From: Diplonema japonicum
Lineage: Eukaryota; Euglenozoa; Diplonemea; Diplonemida; Diplonemidae
Assembly: GCA_964019335.1 (NCBI GenBank)
Contig: OZ025695.1
Coordinates: forward strand, 474,881 to 538,880
DNA length: 64,000 nt
Direction: 5' to 3'
The position numbers and the translations under genes are program-made. The notes beneath the pieces are model-generated. The model ran no database searches, had not been told where the DNA came from, and worked only from the letters and a program-made list of their open reading frames with translations. Below are positions 1-12,600 of the stretch, one piece after another; position 1 is the first letter of the stretch; each line of letters begins with the position of its first letter.

Positions 1-679
1 GCCCCAGCGTCCTGCTTGTAGCACACGCTCCACGGGTGGGACGTCGAAGACGGCGCTGCGGAGGCTGGTGTCTCCTGCACCTTGCTCACGTGCACGTTGG
101 TCGTGCTGCCGTTGTTCACGTTCACCTTAACGGGGACCGCTGTGACTGGCTGGGGCACCGTCTGCATGGGGAGGCTGTAGAGCTGCTGCTGCGGTTGCTG
201 CTGCTGAGGGATCATCATTATCTGCTGCTGCTGCAGCCTCTGCATCTGCACCTGCGCCATGTGTTGCTGCTGTGCTAGCTGCTGCTGCATGAGGAAGTTT
301 CGCTGGATCTGCTGAGCCAAGAACTGCTGCTGCTGTTGCTGCTGTAATTGCTGCAGCTGTTCATTCTGCGTGGGGATCCTAAGAGGCGGCTGTGGGTTGG
401 CCGGTGCAGCCTTAAACGTTTTCTTTGGCACTGCCATGGGCGGCGACACAGGAGGTGTGCCTGCAGAGTCAGTGCTGCCTTCGTCGCTGCTCTCGCTCCC
501 TCGTGCACCTTGGATGTCGAGATCCTGTTGTGTGGTGAGCTGCCCTTACTAAATCATACCTTCAATAAGACGCTGATGCTGTCCTTTGTCATTAACATGT
601 CATTCTCGGGGATGTACTCCTTGGGTTGCGACAGCAGGATGGTAGGGCCACCTGTGTTGTTCCAAGGGTCGACAGTCAT
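1..679 (-). CDS. Q-rich low-complexity protein, 3' part outside the window
   Basis: Function not recognised. The minus-strand frame starts at ATG 679, shortly after a CACAG that could be a trans-splice acceptor. Exon 1 (679-560) encodes about 40 residues and stops soon after position 559 unless an intron is removed. A GTATGA...ACAG intron at 525-559 (35 nt, phase 0) restores an open frame that runs off the window start. The protein then has an acidic Ser/Gly segment, a basic stretch with PKKTFK, and about 70 residues dominated by glutamine runs (CAG/CAA codons), with scattered Met. It then becomes Val/Pro/Ser-rich. No folded domain is visible. A splice at 540 instead of 525 would also keep the frame. 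It may be an RNA-binding or scaffold protein whose domain lies outside the window. Confidence 0.6.
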
Positions 680-781
680 AGTGGTGTGGTTTGGCTGTGT
701 ACGTGTGGGGTGAACAGCATGGCAAAACGAAACTGCTAAAACTGCTAATGGCTGGAAAGCCACTCAGTAGCACGTAGGGCA

Positions 782-3700
782 TCAAAATGGCAGCAAAGGG
801 TTCTGCACCTTAGGTTTAGGGGGGTTAGCTTTGAGGGACTTGTGTCCCAATAGAATATCATTCGGTTGAGCAGGGCTCCAAGAGTCGAGTGCGAGCGAAC
901 AGCCCTGCGAGTGAGTCACAGAGGGTGCAGAGGGAGAGGTGAGATCACCAAACATTCCTGACGCAACATCCCAGCCCGCCACAGGTTCGTGGGTCGTTAC
1001 CCCTGCGCCCGTGTGAACAGACGCAAAGTCCTCACACATAGTCTCCGTTTGTTGCAGCCCCTCACCCACCACAGAAACCACTGTGGTGGGGACACCTGTT
1101 CGTTCTTCTTCGACAGTTTCACTGCTGTCGTCTACATGCAAACAGTCCTCGTCGTGTTCAGAAGGCACGTGCCGCACTGTAGATGGGGTGCCTATCATCA
1201 TGTCTGGCTCTGGGTTGTCACCTACGTCCATCTTATTAACGGGTGTTGCAGGCGCCTGCTCCGTCACTGCAGCCACACTTCTCTTGGCGTCCTTCACTCG
1301 GAACCACCAGCACAGCACTGCGATGCTTGTCGTGCACACTGTGCCAACCAGCGACAAGACAACGATAAGCACTGGTGAGCTGTCTGAGCTTACATAAGGG
1401 GAGTCCGTGGAAGGGATCAACGTTGTTCCTGACAGCAATGCAGGAATCGATGCCCACAGCGGTGAGGACGAGTTTGCGAGATGATCTATGAGGACGGAGG
1501 TCAAAGTCTCTGGGATGTGAAAGGTGACTATGATTGAGGCTGCATGGACAGACACGACCTGGACGGTACTGGGGTCGGCTGCAAGTACGGCACTCACTGT
1601 GAGGATGAAGTCTGTCTCGTTGAACGACGCCACATCGCCTGCCAGGGTAAACTCGAATCCTTGCGTTGCCTCCACTAGAGACACCGTCGCTGTCGCAGAC
1701 GAGAGCATGATGTCACCTATGGTGGCCGTCGCAGTGCGCTCGAGCATCAGTGTCTCGGTCACGACAGCCCACTGCATGATAATGCCGCCTATTAGCACCG
1801 CTCCTGTCACTTCTTTCGCTTCGTACACCCACACTACTAACTTTTTCCCATCTACATCTGCGGCGACAGGCACGCACGTCACGTTGCACACGATCTCGTT
1901 CTTATAGTACACAGGATGGAAGTTGTCCCCAACAAGGGTCAGCAGCGTGTCGTTCTTGGCGTCACCAAGCACGGCATTCACCACCATCGGTGCTTGTGGG
2001 TTGCTGTACAGCAGCATGTGCTGATATACTGTACCCATTTGTGCGACCCACAACCCGTGGGCTGCTGCGACAAGCACGATAGTGGAACATGTAAGACTAG
2101 TGGGCTGCGCGAAGAGGGTACCGCACGTTGGGACTGCAGCAGGTGTGCCTGACCCCCCCCATAGCCACACAACTTCTCCCGGCAGGTTGAACCCCTGGAC
2201 AGAGAACCCTGTCTGCAGCTCGCAGTATATCACATTCCCTGACCTCACATCCTGTTCGCACCCCGTGATCTTGTTCACGATTATTGGCATTGCAGTGATC
2301 TGCACAGGATCTACAAGGCTGGCTGCACCTGCAGAGGTCATGAGCTCGACTCCCCACAAGCCGTGAGTGGCGTCTGTACCTTGAACCAGACACCTCAGGA
2401 GCACAATGCTGGAGCTCCGCAAGTCACAAGTTGGGGTAGGCCCTAAAGACCCCACCGTTCTTGTGATCGTCACGCTGTTCGATAAGAGTTGCGCATTGAA
2501 GTGCTTCCCTTCAATTACCACCACCACCTCCCCTGTGTCGTGGATTACTTCAGACCAACCTTTCACGAGCAGTGGAGCTTCTCCGGGTTCCATGAATGGT
2601 CTGATGGTGTGATTCGTGTCATTCGTTACACTTCCCGTGGTGACTCTCATCACGGAGACACTCCAAAAGCCACCAGTAGTGTAGTGTGTCCCGATCTCGC
2701 AGGTTAGCTGTGTGTATGAGACAGCCAGCACAGTGCAGTTTGGGGGGTATAGAGAAGAAAGGGACGATCCAGTTGACAGAAGGTGTACTCTGTTAGAGGT
2801 CGCGTCCTTCGTGTCGAAGCCGCTGCCATGCACTGTCAGGATAGTACCAGACGAGCAAAATTCGCACTGCGAAACACTGGATAGAAGTACAGGCATTGTG
2901 GCAGGCGTATAGCACTTCACCTTCGCACCTTCATAGACAGCAGAGACAAAGTCACCACCCTCAGTGTTGGCCACGACGACCCCCCACATGCCACTGCAAG
3001 TCTCATCGCACTCCAATACGCACTCGTACATACCGCCTGTGCAACGAGGGGCACTCCCTTCACCTCCCACCAGCCTGTATCTGGTGTACGTGGCCTCCTG
3101 CGGTGGGTTCTCAAGGACGAAGAGTAAGCCCCCCGTCCCTTCAGCCGTGTGGCACTCGTACAGTTCGGTCGCGTTGCTACATTCCCCAAACGGCTCCATG
3201 GAAAGTATGACAGGAGCTGTCATCCTGTCTAGCTTCAGCCCGGCAACCTCAACACCGTTAATGCTCAAGGACCACAACCCCACCGTTTCCAAAGGGACGT
3301 ACAACGTGCAGGTCAGGCTCTGGTAGTACTCCTGCGGGTATGGCTGCGTACTGACCGGGAACAGAGTGGTCAACGTGCACGTCGGCTGTGCCCCGCTGTT
3401 TGCGGTACCCACTGCGGCAAGGAGGGTGGTGGACTTCTCGATACGCCAGTCGAGGCCCTTCCCGAGCATCGTGAGTTGTGTTCCATGCTGGCAATAATCC
3501 TTGTAAGTTGCACTAGAGAGTGTCACCTCACCTTTGCAGCCCGAGTGGAAGACGACGCCTTGCTGCGCCAAAGTACCATGAAGCAAGCGCAGCAGCACAG
3601 CAGCCTCGCCCCACCCTACTCCGTTGTACACATTCACTGTGAATACCCCGTAACTTTCAGGTGGTGAGGTGAACACGCATTTAAGCATGGAAACAGTAGA

Positions 3701-6490
3701 GGCAGCTGCATCAAGGATGCAAAAGGAAGGCAAATCCCCTGCGTAAATTCCGTTTTGTACCTTCTGCAGCTGGACTACATTGTTGTGGATGGGGACCCCG
3801 AAATCACTGCCATGTAGCGTGACTGTTGTGCCTGCAGCGCAGTCGATGAGTGTTGCGTTGTAAGCGCTGCACCCCTCTACGGAGTTCACCGTTGGAGACA
3901 TTTTGGGTGGCGTCGTGCAGTTCAGCACCACTTGAGACATTTCATTATTCACTACCAGCAACCACCATCCCCACGTCGCAGGGGCGCAGTGAACAGTGCA
4001 CTCGAGGGCACTGGTTGTAACTATTTCACCCGGAGCACAGGATGGCACAGGTCCTGCGGCATGCTCGGCAGCGACGAACTTGATGGTGTTCCGTGCAGAA
4101 TCAAGGTAGAACCCGGTGCCCCTAAGTACGACTGTAGCGCCAGATGTGACTTCATTGGGCTCAGCAGAGACCACGACAGTTTTCACGGACGGGCGGAAGA
4201 TCATAACTTCAAACACTTCCTGTGCACCAGCCACACGGCCTGTGAACAGCTTGTACATTGGTTCGCTGGCGTCGAGCTGGCAAATTAACAGCAGCGGTGG
4301 CACCGCATCGTCGTGCAAGCTGTTCGCGCAAGTGAGCTGCCCCCCCGATGCGCTTACAAAGATCACTTCTGGATCGGGGCCGAAGTTCTCACCGTGCAGT
4401 GCGAGGACATCCCCATGATCACACCATGCCTTCAGCCCAGAGTGCGCCGAACATCCCGATGCTGATGTAACTATAGGCACCGACGTTGAAAGAGGCAAAA
4501 CCTTTACGACAGAGGTCGCCCTTAGCACGGAGATCCACGAGTCTTCCATCGAAACCAACAGCAGTACAATATAATGTCCAGGGAGGCTCACCCCCACCCC
4601 CGGCAGAGTGTACTGACCGTCAGACCCGAAGTCCACTACATTGCTCGAGGTGACACCTTTCAGCGCAGCATCGTTCCTCACTGGTGAGCCATCCCACCAC
4701 AGCAGTGAAACATTCGAGACGCCCCAGTGTGACAGCGGGTCTCGCCAAGACCACACGGAAGTTCGTACAAAGAGGGTGAAGGGCTCGTCAATGAACACCT
4801 CTTTAGGCACGTCCAGCGTGATGTTGTTCGTGGGCGGTGGGATGACCTTCACAGGGGAATGAAATGGGTATGCCTTTGTCGACCCCACTTGTACGGTAAG
4901 CGACCACCACCCTGACACACCGGGCGCCCCGACGAGGTTACAGGTCAAGATTCGTGCCGTAGCGGTAAGAGGGGTGCAAGAAGGGGCCTGTCCGTTGTAC
5001 CCTACCTCACCACCTGTGAAGAGGACCATGTTTCCCCAGGGGTCCTCTGCAAACTCATGCCCGGTGATGGTAATGACCCGTGCAGCCTCGTTGCCACCTG
5101 TACTTTCACAAACGTAACTATTACAGTACACGCCCTCGATCAGCGAGATGTACGGCTGCTTGATGTGTGGAGTCAGTGTAAATGGCGGCGATGCCGACTT
5201 ATCGCCAATCGTGATCTTGAACTCCCACGGCCCTCTTCCGCCTGCTGTAACGGACAGCGTGCACGACAAGTACCGCACCGTGGAACGGATGTAGCTACAA
5301 GCAGGGGGGGGACCATAGCCCCCTTCGAACGTGATGGTGTTGTAGGTGCCTTTCCCAATGCGCGAGGGGATGAAGCCATCACCCATGATAACTAATGTGG
5401 TTCCTGTCATGCAGTGCAGCGTATCGTTCACTGTGTCCCCGCAGCCCGACACGTTATGCACATCGGGGACAGGGCTGTTGGTGTAGATGCGGTGCACGTT
5501 GTTGTCAGTGATCCCGTTCAGGGACAGCGTAATGTAGTAGGCAGCGGTGTAGAAGACCTCTAGCCAGCACACAAGGCTGTGCGCTGTGCTATTTGTGGTT
5601 TCGCAGATAGGGACAGGGACATCAGGGTCATTTGTCGCAACAAATGCAGGAGAGAGGGTGGCGAAGGCTTCTGTGTTGGGAGTGAACTGCACCGAGTGCA
5701 CCGTTGTCACTTCCTTGTTGAAATTCAGCCCGTGAAGGGTGATGTGCGTGTTCCCTGGGGCACAGCCAGCCAGGACCGCACCGTGTGTCGTCAGCACCCT
5801 GCCGCTGATGGTACAGTCAGTCCCTGTGATCCACTGCACCTCAGGGACCGCGTTCTTCACGTTGATGAGAACGGGTGAAGAGATCTGCGAAGTGATGACA
5901 TTGGCGGCATAGACGTCTTTGTCACCAGAGTAGCCGGGGACAACGCTGATGTTGCATAAGATGGTCGTGTTTGTGGTGAGCACTGTAGTGCACGACGGGG
6001 CGAATGAACCCGCGAAGTAGGCCTCCACGTAGGTAGAGAGGAAGTAACCTACGAGCTGCAAGGTGGTCCCGTGCTCGCAACTACGCGGACACTCTGCGGA
6101 AGTCAGAACAGGTGCTGCTGGGGAAATAGTTAGGGAGACGGACTCAGTGGATGGGTTGCCATCAGAAGTCACAACGAGGCCCCACGGCCCTGCTGTGTAC
6201 CCTGAGAACATGAACAGGTTACATTTCAGGAGTCCGCTTGACAGGTCAGTCCAGAGGGGGTAGCAACTGGGGGGATCTCCTGTGCCACCCCCAAAACTGA
6301 TGACATTCTTCGAAGGATCATTCTGGTTGAACCCGCTTCCCGATATCGTCAGCACCGTCCCACCCGCGCACCCCGTGAGCTCCGTCGTGTTACCCCCGCT
6401 ACACCCGCTGCTGGAGATTCCTGTCACACTTCCACCCTCAACGCCCACCCACACCGCAAGCCCACAGCACCACAGCACTCTTCCCAGCAT
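782..6490 (-). CDS. Large IPT/TIG-repeat type I membrane protein
   Basis: A 1,902-residue protein. The first ~20 residues are a hydrophobic signal peptide. The ectodomain of about 1,690 residues is built of many ~90-100-residue units with the pattern Cys, G-T-x-L-x-I-x-G-x-x-F, V-x-F-x-x-G, PxC, LxC, G-x-W, which is the IPT/TIG immunoglobulin-like fold. Paired Cys in each unit suggest disulfides, and there are many N-x-S/T sites. One transmembrane segment lies near residue 1,720 and is followed by a ~170-residue cytosolic tail without a recognised domain. Known IPT/TIG ectodomains occur in plexins, Met-type receptors and many protist surface proteins. Ligand unknown. A surface receptor or adhesin is inferred. 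I did not check it for small in-frame introns. Confidence 0.85.
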   Translation of the reverse strand: MLGRVLWCCGLAVWVGVEGGSVTGISSSGCSGGNTTELTGCAGGTVLTISGSGFNQNDPSKNVISFGGGTGDPPSCYPLWTDLSSGLLKCNLFMFSGYTAGPWGLVVTSDGNPSTESVSLTISPAAPVLTSAECPRSCEHGTTLQLVGYFLSTYVEAYFAGSFAPSCTTVLTTNTTILCNISVVPGYSGDKDVYAANVITSQISSPVLINVKNAVPEVQWITGTDCTISGRVLTTHGAVLAGCAPGNTHITLHGLNFNKEVTTVHSVQFTPNTEAFATLSPAFVATNDPDVPVPICETTNSTAHSLVCWLEVFYTAAYYITLSLNGITDNNVHRIYTNSPVPDVHNVSGCGDTVNDTLHCMTGTTLVIMGDGFIPSRIGKGTYNTITFEGGYGPPPACSYIRSTVRYLSCTLSVTAGGRGPWEFKITIGDKSASPPFTLTPHIKQPYISLIEGVYCNSYVCESTGGNEAARVITITGHEFAEDPWGNMVLFTGGEVGYNGQAPSCTPLTATARILTCNLVGAPGVSGWWSLTVQVGSTKAYPFHSPVKVIPPPTNNITLDVPKEVFIDEPFTLFVRTSVWSWRDPLSHWGVSNVSLLWWDGSPVRNDAALKGVTSSNVVDFGSDGQYTLPGVGVSLPGHYIVLLLVSMEDSWISVLRATSVVKVLPLSTSVPIVTSASGCSAHSGLKAWCDHGDVLALHGENFGPDPEVIFVSASGGQLTCANSLHDDAVPPLLLICQLDASEPMYKLFTGRVAGAQEVFEVMIFRPSVKTVVVSAEPNEVTSGATVVLRGTGFYLDSARNTIKFVAAEHAAGPVPSCAPGEIVTTSALECTVHCAPATWGWWLLVVNNEMSQVVLNCTTPPKMSPTVNSVEGCSAYNATLIDCAAGTTVTLHGSDFGVPIHNNVVQLQKVQNGIYAGDLPSFCILDAAASTVSMLKCVFTSPPESYGVFTVNVYNGVGWGEAAVLLRLLHGTLAQQGVVFHSGCKGEVTLSSATYKDYCQHGTQLTMLGKGLDWRIEKSTTLLAAVGTANSGAQPTCTLTTLFPVSTQPYPQEYYQSLTCTLYVPLETVGLWSLSINGVEVAGLKLDRMTAPVILSMEPFGECSNATELYECHTAEGTGGLLFVLENPPQEATYTRYRLVGGEGSAPRCTGGMYECVLECDETCSGMWGVVVANTEGGDFVSAVYEGAKVKCYTPATMPVLLSSVSQCEFCSSGTILTVHGSGFDTKDATSNRVHLLSTGSSLSSLYPPNCTVLAVSYTQLTCEIGTHYTTGGFWSVSVMRVTTGSVTNDTNHTIRPFMEPGEAPLLVKGWSEVIHDTGEVVVVIEGKHFNAQLLSNSVTITRTVGSLGPTPTCDLRSSSIVLLRCLVQGTDATHGLWGVELMTSAGAASLVDPVQITAMPIIVNKITGCEQDVRSGNVIYCELQTGFSVQGFNLPGEVVWLWGGSGTPAAVPTCGTLFAQPTSLTCSTIVLVAAAHGLWVAQMGTVYQHMLLYSNPQAPMVVNAVLGDAKNDTLLTLVGDNFHPVYYKNEIVCNVTCVPVAADVDGKKLVVWVYEAKEVTGAVLIGGIIMQWAVVTETLMLERTATATIGDIMLSSATATVSLVEATQGFEFTLAGDVASFNETDFILTVSAVLAADPSTVQVVSVHAASIIVTFHIPETLTSVLIDHLANSSSPLWASIPALLSGTTLIPSTDSPYVSSDSSPVLIVVLSLVGTVCTTSIAVLCWWFRVKDAKRSVAAVTEQAPATPVNKMDVGDNPEPDMMIGTPSTVRHVPSEHDEDCLHVDDSSETVEEERTGVPTTVVSVVGEGLQQTETMCEDFASVHTGAGVTTHEPVAGWDVASGMFGDLTSPSAPSVTHSQGCSLALDSWSPAQPNDILLGHKSLKANPPKPKVQNPLLPF

Positions 6491-6689
6491 TCCTCATCCT
6501 CTCACATCCTGCACGGCGTCATTCGGGCAAGGGTTAAAACACTCGTAAAACAAGAGAGGCTGTTTATTAAGGGAAAATATGAAGAAAGGTTAGAGAGGTT
6601 CCTGGAAAGGAACGTCATTCTTATTTTTATTTTTTCTTTGTTATTTATAATTTTTATCGAAGATTCGATTGTGCTGTACAAGTGATGTT

Positions 6690-9600
6690 CTAGCTGCCAA
6701 GGGGGTACTGGATCGGAGTGGTGAGGGGGGAAGAGGCGAGAGGAATCGACGTACGGTGTGCTGCTGATGAGGAAGATGCCACAGGAGGCGAAAGGGGCAA
6801 CACAAGAGGTGCTGCAGATTGGGTACTGGGCACAGGATGACTTGTTAGGTGTGCTCGCGGACCACGGAAAGCGCTCGAGTTGCTGTTCGTTCGGGACACT
6901 GGCTGAAACTCGTTCCCGCTCTGCCTGCGGGCCATCCTGCGAGAGAGCTCGAGGATTTCATCCATTTTACCGGTATTCGTTTTGAACTCCTTCTGTTTCT
7001 TTTCAAGCTCCGCTATTTTCTTGACCAGCTTCGAGACGTCCCCGACACCCCCAGTCGGCCCACAAGGCGGCATCGCTCTCTGCGCTGCTACTGCATGTTG
7101 TCCGTTGCTGCTTCCAGACACCAGCTTAATCAGCTTGTCAAGCTTCGACTCGATCCTCTTTTCTCTCTCCTCTTCTTCCGCGTCATCGTCGTCGGCCTCT
7201 TCCTCTAACGCAATGGCGTCCTCTGGAAAGAAGTCTGTCAAGTTCCTTTCTATCTTGTGCCACACGTACGACTCTTGTCCTGTGAACAACTCCGGCGACT
7301 TATGGAACAGATAGACGTAGAAAAACAGGTACGACCACATGTTGTGGTCCTTGTGGTAGTGGTCCGTGAAGCTGCTCTGGCGCGACTTGTCGAACTCATA
7401 CGCCTCTTTTCCGCAGATGAAGCATTTTGATTTCATGTCGCGTTCCCTGTCTTGCTTCTTGTCCCTCAGCTCGGCGAAGGTGTCCAAGATGATACCGAAG
7501 ATGATGTTCAGGAAGATAATGATCATCACCAGCCAAAAAGCAAAATCGAATGCAAGCCGTGGCCACACATTGTCCTTGTGCCAGTCGGGATGCTGAAGGA
7601 CATCTGCGAGCCCCCCGCCCTGCCTCAGACCATACACCACGTTGAGGATGAAGCATCGCCACAACTCTTGGCAAGAAAAGCCTTGCCCCAGGTCAGGGTT
7701 TCTCTTCACGTCGTAGTACTTGTCAGAGAAGTAGTAGAAGGAGACCATCGAGAACAGAAAGATGACTACCATGCCAAGCCCTGCTGTCCACAACAGGTCT
7801 TGGTACTTGCTTGTCACAGATTTGATGACGTTCTGCAAGCTGTCGGATCGCTTGATTACCCTGAAAATCTGCAGCGAGAAAAAAATGGGGTTCGCAAAAT
7901 AGCCGACTGGCGCAGCTGCCGCGAACAAAGTTGTGACGTAGAAGTCTTTATGTCGGAGCAAGACGGTGAGACTTAGGTATGCCTTCATGAAGGCGGAGTG
8001 CCGTGCCCAGTCAGCGTAGCTGCGTATCTTGTCGATGTTGGTGTCCATGTTGAAGTCAGGCCCGCGCACCTTCTGCGATACGACCTCGTTCTTCGCCCGT
8101 TGCACGAACTTGAATACGATGACTCTTCCTTTGATCTGCATCCAACCAAAGAAGAGCCACAGCTCGATAAATATCTGCACAATCGCCAGCACATTGAACC
8201 CGATGTAGTCCGTGTCGGAGAGGTACTCCTTCGAGGGGCCGTTCTTGCGCTTCATGGTGCCCATCAGGTAAGCGCTGATAACTAACGACAAGAAAAGTGA
8301 AATGGCCTCCAGCCACTTACCGTACTTGATGAACAGCTGCAAATTGGGTTGCTTGTTGGCCTCATCATAGATGTTGATCTCCTGCACTAAGTCACTCCAG
8401 GTGGAAAAGAAATCTTGGATCTTTGTTTCACGCGAGTCCCTTTTCACGCTGACTTGTATGCCCGCCTTCGATTCTTCGGGAAGCAGCTTGCACCTGTCGG
8501 GCAACACGAAGTACACTTTTTCTAGCTGCTCGTCACGGCCAATCTCGATCTGCCCTACATGTCTATTGAAGTAGGCATAGCTCATTTGGCTTTTAAGCAA
8601 TTTGAGCAGAGCCGGCTCAGCCCTGTCGTCTACCTTTGTCTTGTCGAACCTGCACAGCGACAGGATGAAGATGAATATGTTGTACCCCAGCTGCAGCTCC
8701 TCGCCGCATCCTTCCTCTTCTGCGGACACCTCTTCTGTGTCTTTGCCAGAGAGCTTCCACACCAATCCTTTCATGCGTGTTGCGTGCACGATGTGCCCTT
8801 TGATCCAACTTTCGTTCATCTTGTTCAACAGGTTGTAAAGGTTTGCCTGATTGTTGTCTCTCAGCATGTCCAGTAGCTTCTGCGGAACATCCGTCTTCGA
8901 GATCGTTGACTCGACCAGCAAATCCGACTGCATGGAGGTCACGCCCTCCGTCAGCGACAGCAGCATCCCAATAGCTTCCGACAAGACGTCGTCGAAGCTC
9001 AGCCCTTCCTCTCCGCTGGTGTCGCAGGTCTCCTCTTCCGTTCTCTCTAACAAGACACCAACTACAGAGGGCATCTTAGCCTCCACGAGCGTCTCCTGGT
9101 TCCCCTTGCAGGGTCCTTGGCAGAATTCTGTCAGTGTGACGAAGCCTTGCATGATCAACGGTAGCACCGCCTCGTGTGTGATCTCCTTTGTGAGGTATCT
9201 TGTGAACATAGCCACCTCACGCACCACATTGACAGAGAAGGGGTTGTCGGGCTGCTCGCGGAGGAAGTTCTGCAGCTTTGTCATGTGCCCCTCGCACAAC
9301 AGTTGCAGTACACGGAAGAGGACCTCCATCTCACAAAGGCGCAGTTTCTGCTGCTGCGTGCATGAGCTAGATTGCAGATCCCACGACTTTATCTCCAACT
9401 CGTAGCTCTTGATCTGGTCCCTGCAGAAAACGAAGAAGCCTTCCATAGGCCGCTCAATAAAGAATTGGTAAATAGCCATCTGCACCTCTTTCCGCGTCCC
9501 TCCGTCAAGCAGCTGTTTGGCGAGGCTCAGGGTTGCCGTGTGGATCTCACGCATTTTCTCCGGCGCCCTTGGTATCAAGGTCTCCATCAGCATGAACACT

Positions 9601-12600
9601 TTCTGTGTAGCCGCTTTCTTGTTGAACATAACTTGGATCTCACGCTTTCGCTTATCAATCGTGTTCAGTGCTTCAGCCGCCAAGTCGCTCTGTATGCCCT
9701 GCTGCTTCACCCTCTGGGTCTCAAGGGCGTTGACTTTATCTTCCTCTGCGAAGCCAAACGCCAAGATGTTCAGGACGCTGGCTACATGTTCCATGGGCAA
9801 GGTGTTCGAGACAAGGAGGTTCGCGAACTTTGTGAAGTTGTCCAGCGTCATCATGGTCGGGAGCGAAGCATCCTTGTCATCTTCGGCATCGCAGTTCTGC
9901 CCTACATACTCCCTGAGCAGGTACTGGTTCATGCCGTTCACTGACCGCCTTGAGAAAGCCAGCAGCCTAGCACGCGAGAGGGGCTCCGTTGACACAGGGT
10001 TCTCAGTGTACATGGCAGGGTTGCGCACTGCCCTTGCAAAGTCTTCACGGAACTGTATGAATTGGTCGCCCACGCCATCGTTCGCCTTCAGCTGTCCCCC
10101 GTTTGCCCCGACGTCAGAGAGGGACTCAAAGGCACGTTTCGAAGCTCTCTTCAAGATGAGAATGAAGCCCTCCGGCTGATCGGTGGCTTCAAAGGACCCT
10201 AACTCCACTCTGTCAGGGGACAGACCTAGTGTGATGCACTGGTTCAGCAGTTGCCGTAGCTTTGCCTTCTTTGGCGTGTTTAAGAAAAGGAACCCTTCAG
10301 AAATAACTAGTTCACACAAATGTACCACACACTTGCAGGCCATCCTCACTTGTCCGCTTTGCGTGGGGCATGTTCTGACCCTTCTCGTAAGAGCATTGAT
10401 AAACGGAACCACAGCGTCCAAGACAAAGGTCTCGAGCTCTGCTCTGCAGAACCACACAGGAAAGTAGGTAGGGAGGCGGACGCTTTTGTCGCATGCCTTC
10501 ATGAGGCTCTGCAACCACTGATATGTCCTTGCACCCGCCCCCTTGTTGTAACACTTGTGCAGGTAATCCGACCCTGTTTTATCACCCTCAACAAGCGCTC
10601 TGCAGATGAAGACACAAACATTCAGAATGTTCCAAACAACGGGTTCCTTCTGCACCGTGGACCGCCCTTTGGGTCCTGTGTATGACAGCACTTGCGGTGC
10701 CTTGTCGTCTCTGTGGAGGTACGCGCTCAGCAGCATGAGGTACGGGCGCATGAAGAACAAGGGGTACGAGTACTCAACAGGCACCGCAAGGTCTACAGGC
10801 CACATCACGTTGAAAGCCAGTGTCTGTGTCATGACGGCGGTGTTGCCCTTCAGTGCACAAGAGAAGAGCTCCACAAGCTCGATGTGATACTGCAAAGGGC
10901 CGTTCTTGTCAAGCGGCGGGCAGAAGGCAGGGGACTTCCCTGCAATCAGAGCTTCGACTTCTTCTGAGATCAGCTGTTGCCTGACGTCCCTCTCCTGCTC
11001 GTTTGTGTCCCTGAGCAACATCAGCACTCTCTTCTTCTCCATAACTATGTAGTTGATGACTGTGGTCAAACTCGATTCGATCACGCGCTCATGCACCTCT
11101 GTGACCTTCTCGGGGCCCTCTGTGTCCACAGTGTGGATATGCTGCACTAAAACAAGCTGTTTGAGAATTTTCAAGTGCCTGGGTGACCTTCCCGACCCTA
11201 AGACTCCAGGATTGAGCTGCGACACTAAAACCCAGATAAGATCCTTGTAGGTGCTGATGAGAACGCAGACTTTGTAATGCAGCGTAAGCTCTGTCAGAAA
11301 GTACGACACGTCCCACAGCAACATCCTGCTGTGTGTAGGGCCGGCGCGCCTCTCGTGTCTGATGTGCAGTTTGAGCTTCTCCTCAACAACCCAGTTCAAG
11401 AGGAGCTGGTTGGAAGCAGACTGCTGGCTGTCCTTAACGTACACTGTGAGGAGACGGTAACAACTTCGGAGAAGTTTAACTAAATACTGCGGGTGAGCCG
11501 GAACTGCCGGTACTTGGGGGTACTGCTCCTCCGCACGGATGAAGCTGCTAAGGATGGTGAGCACGGACTCAATGATGGATGTGCTGCTGATCAGCCGCTG
11601 TGCCTGAGCGTTGGGACGGCAGTCAACGAACTCGTCCCAGCTTCTGAGCATGTCCTCGGCATCAGGCAGGCACAGCGCAATGGTGCGCGACACTGCATTT
11701 TGTATCTCGGCAACAATGCTGGCCTTGCTGGGGTCAGAGTCGGTCACACTGATGGCATCCTGTTTGTTGACCAACACCTCCGCTAGGTCTGAGATCTCCT
11801 TGTAGATACGCCTCTCGTCTCTGTGCTCCAACATGATCACTTTGTTTAGAGCGTTGCTCACTTCAAGAGGCACCGAGTGCAACCTCAACAGCAAGTCCAA
11901 GCTGCAGTCCACGATGGGCACCCATTGATAGAGGGTGAGCTCCATCAGGTAGTGCGTGAGATCCCTCATCTGCTGGAAACTATCGATGTGGTTCGGCGAC
12001 ACGTCACCGCTGAAGTCGAAGGGTGCAGCACTGGTGTGCAGCCACCCGCCGAGGTCCTGCACGTCCCCTACTGGGAAGTAGTTCTCGCACTGTTGCATGC
12101 TTTTCTCAGCAAAGCTCATCTTACTCCAAAATGGTGTGTTGCCCTCTTCGATCTCTACGCCAATAGCCCTTTGGACGAAGATATGCCATATCTTCATATC
12201 CAAGGTGGCATGGAGCACACGACACACCTCCAGCTTAGCACTGAAGATGGGCAGATTTATGTCGCTGTACATTCTGCGCTGTGCTTCAGTCAGAATGCCG
12301 CTCTCCCTGCCGTCAGTGGCGGGGTCAAGGATGGCCAGGAACGAGTCGAACAGTGGTTTCTCTGTTTTCCCGCCTGTATTCGTCGCGAGCTCCGCCTGCC
12401 CCAAGGTGTACGTGCCCTTCAGCACGAGCCGCTTGCACAACGTCAGCGCAGATAACAGCAGCTTCATGGTTTGATTCTTCTGAAGCAGAAACGACAGGTC
12501 GCTGCACCTTGACTTGATCCAGGATTTCACTTCCAAGTCCTGCTCCGCGGGGAGGAAGGATTGCTTCACCTTGCCCTTGCCCCACTCCAAAAGTTTCGTT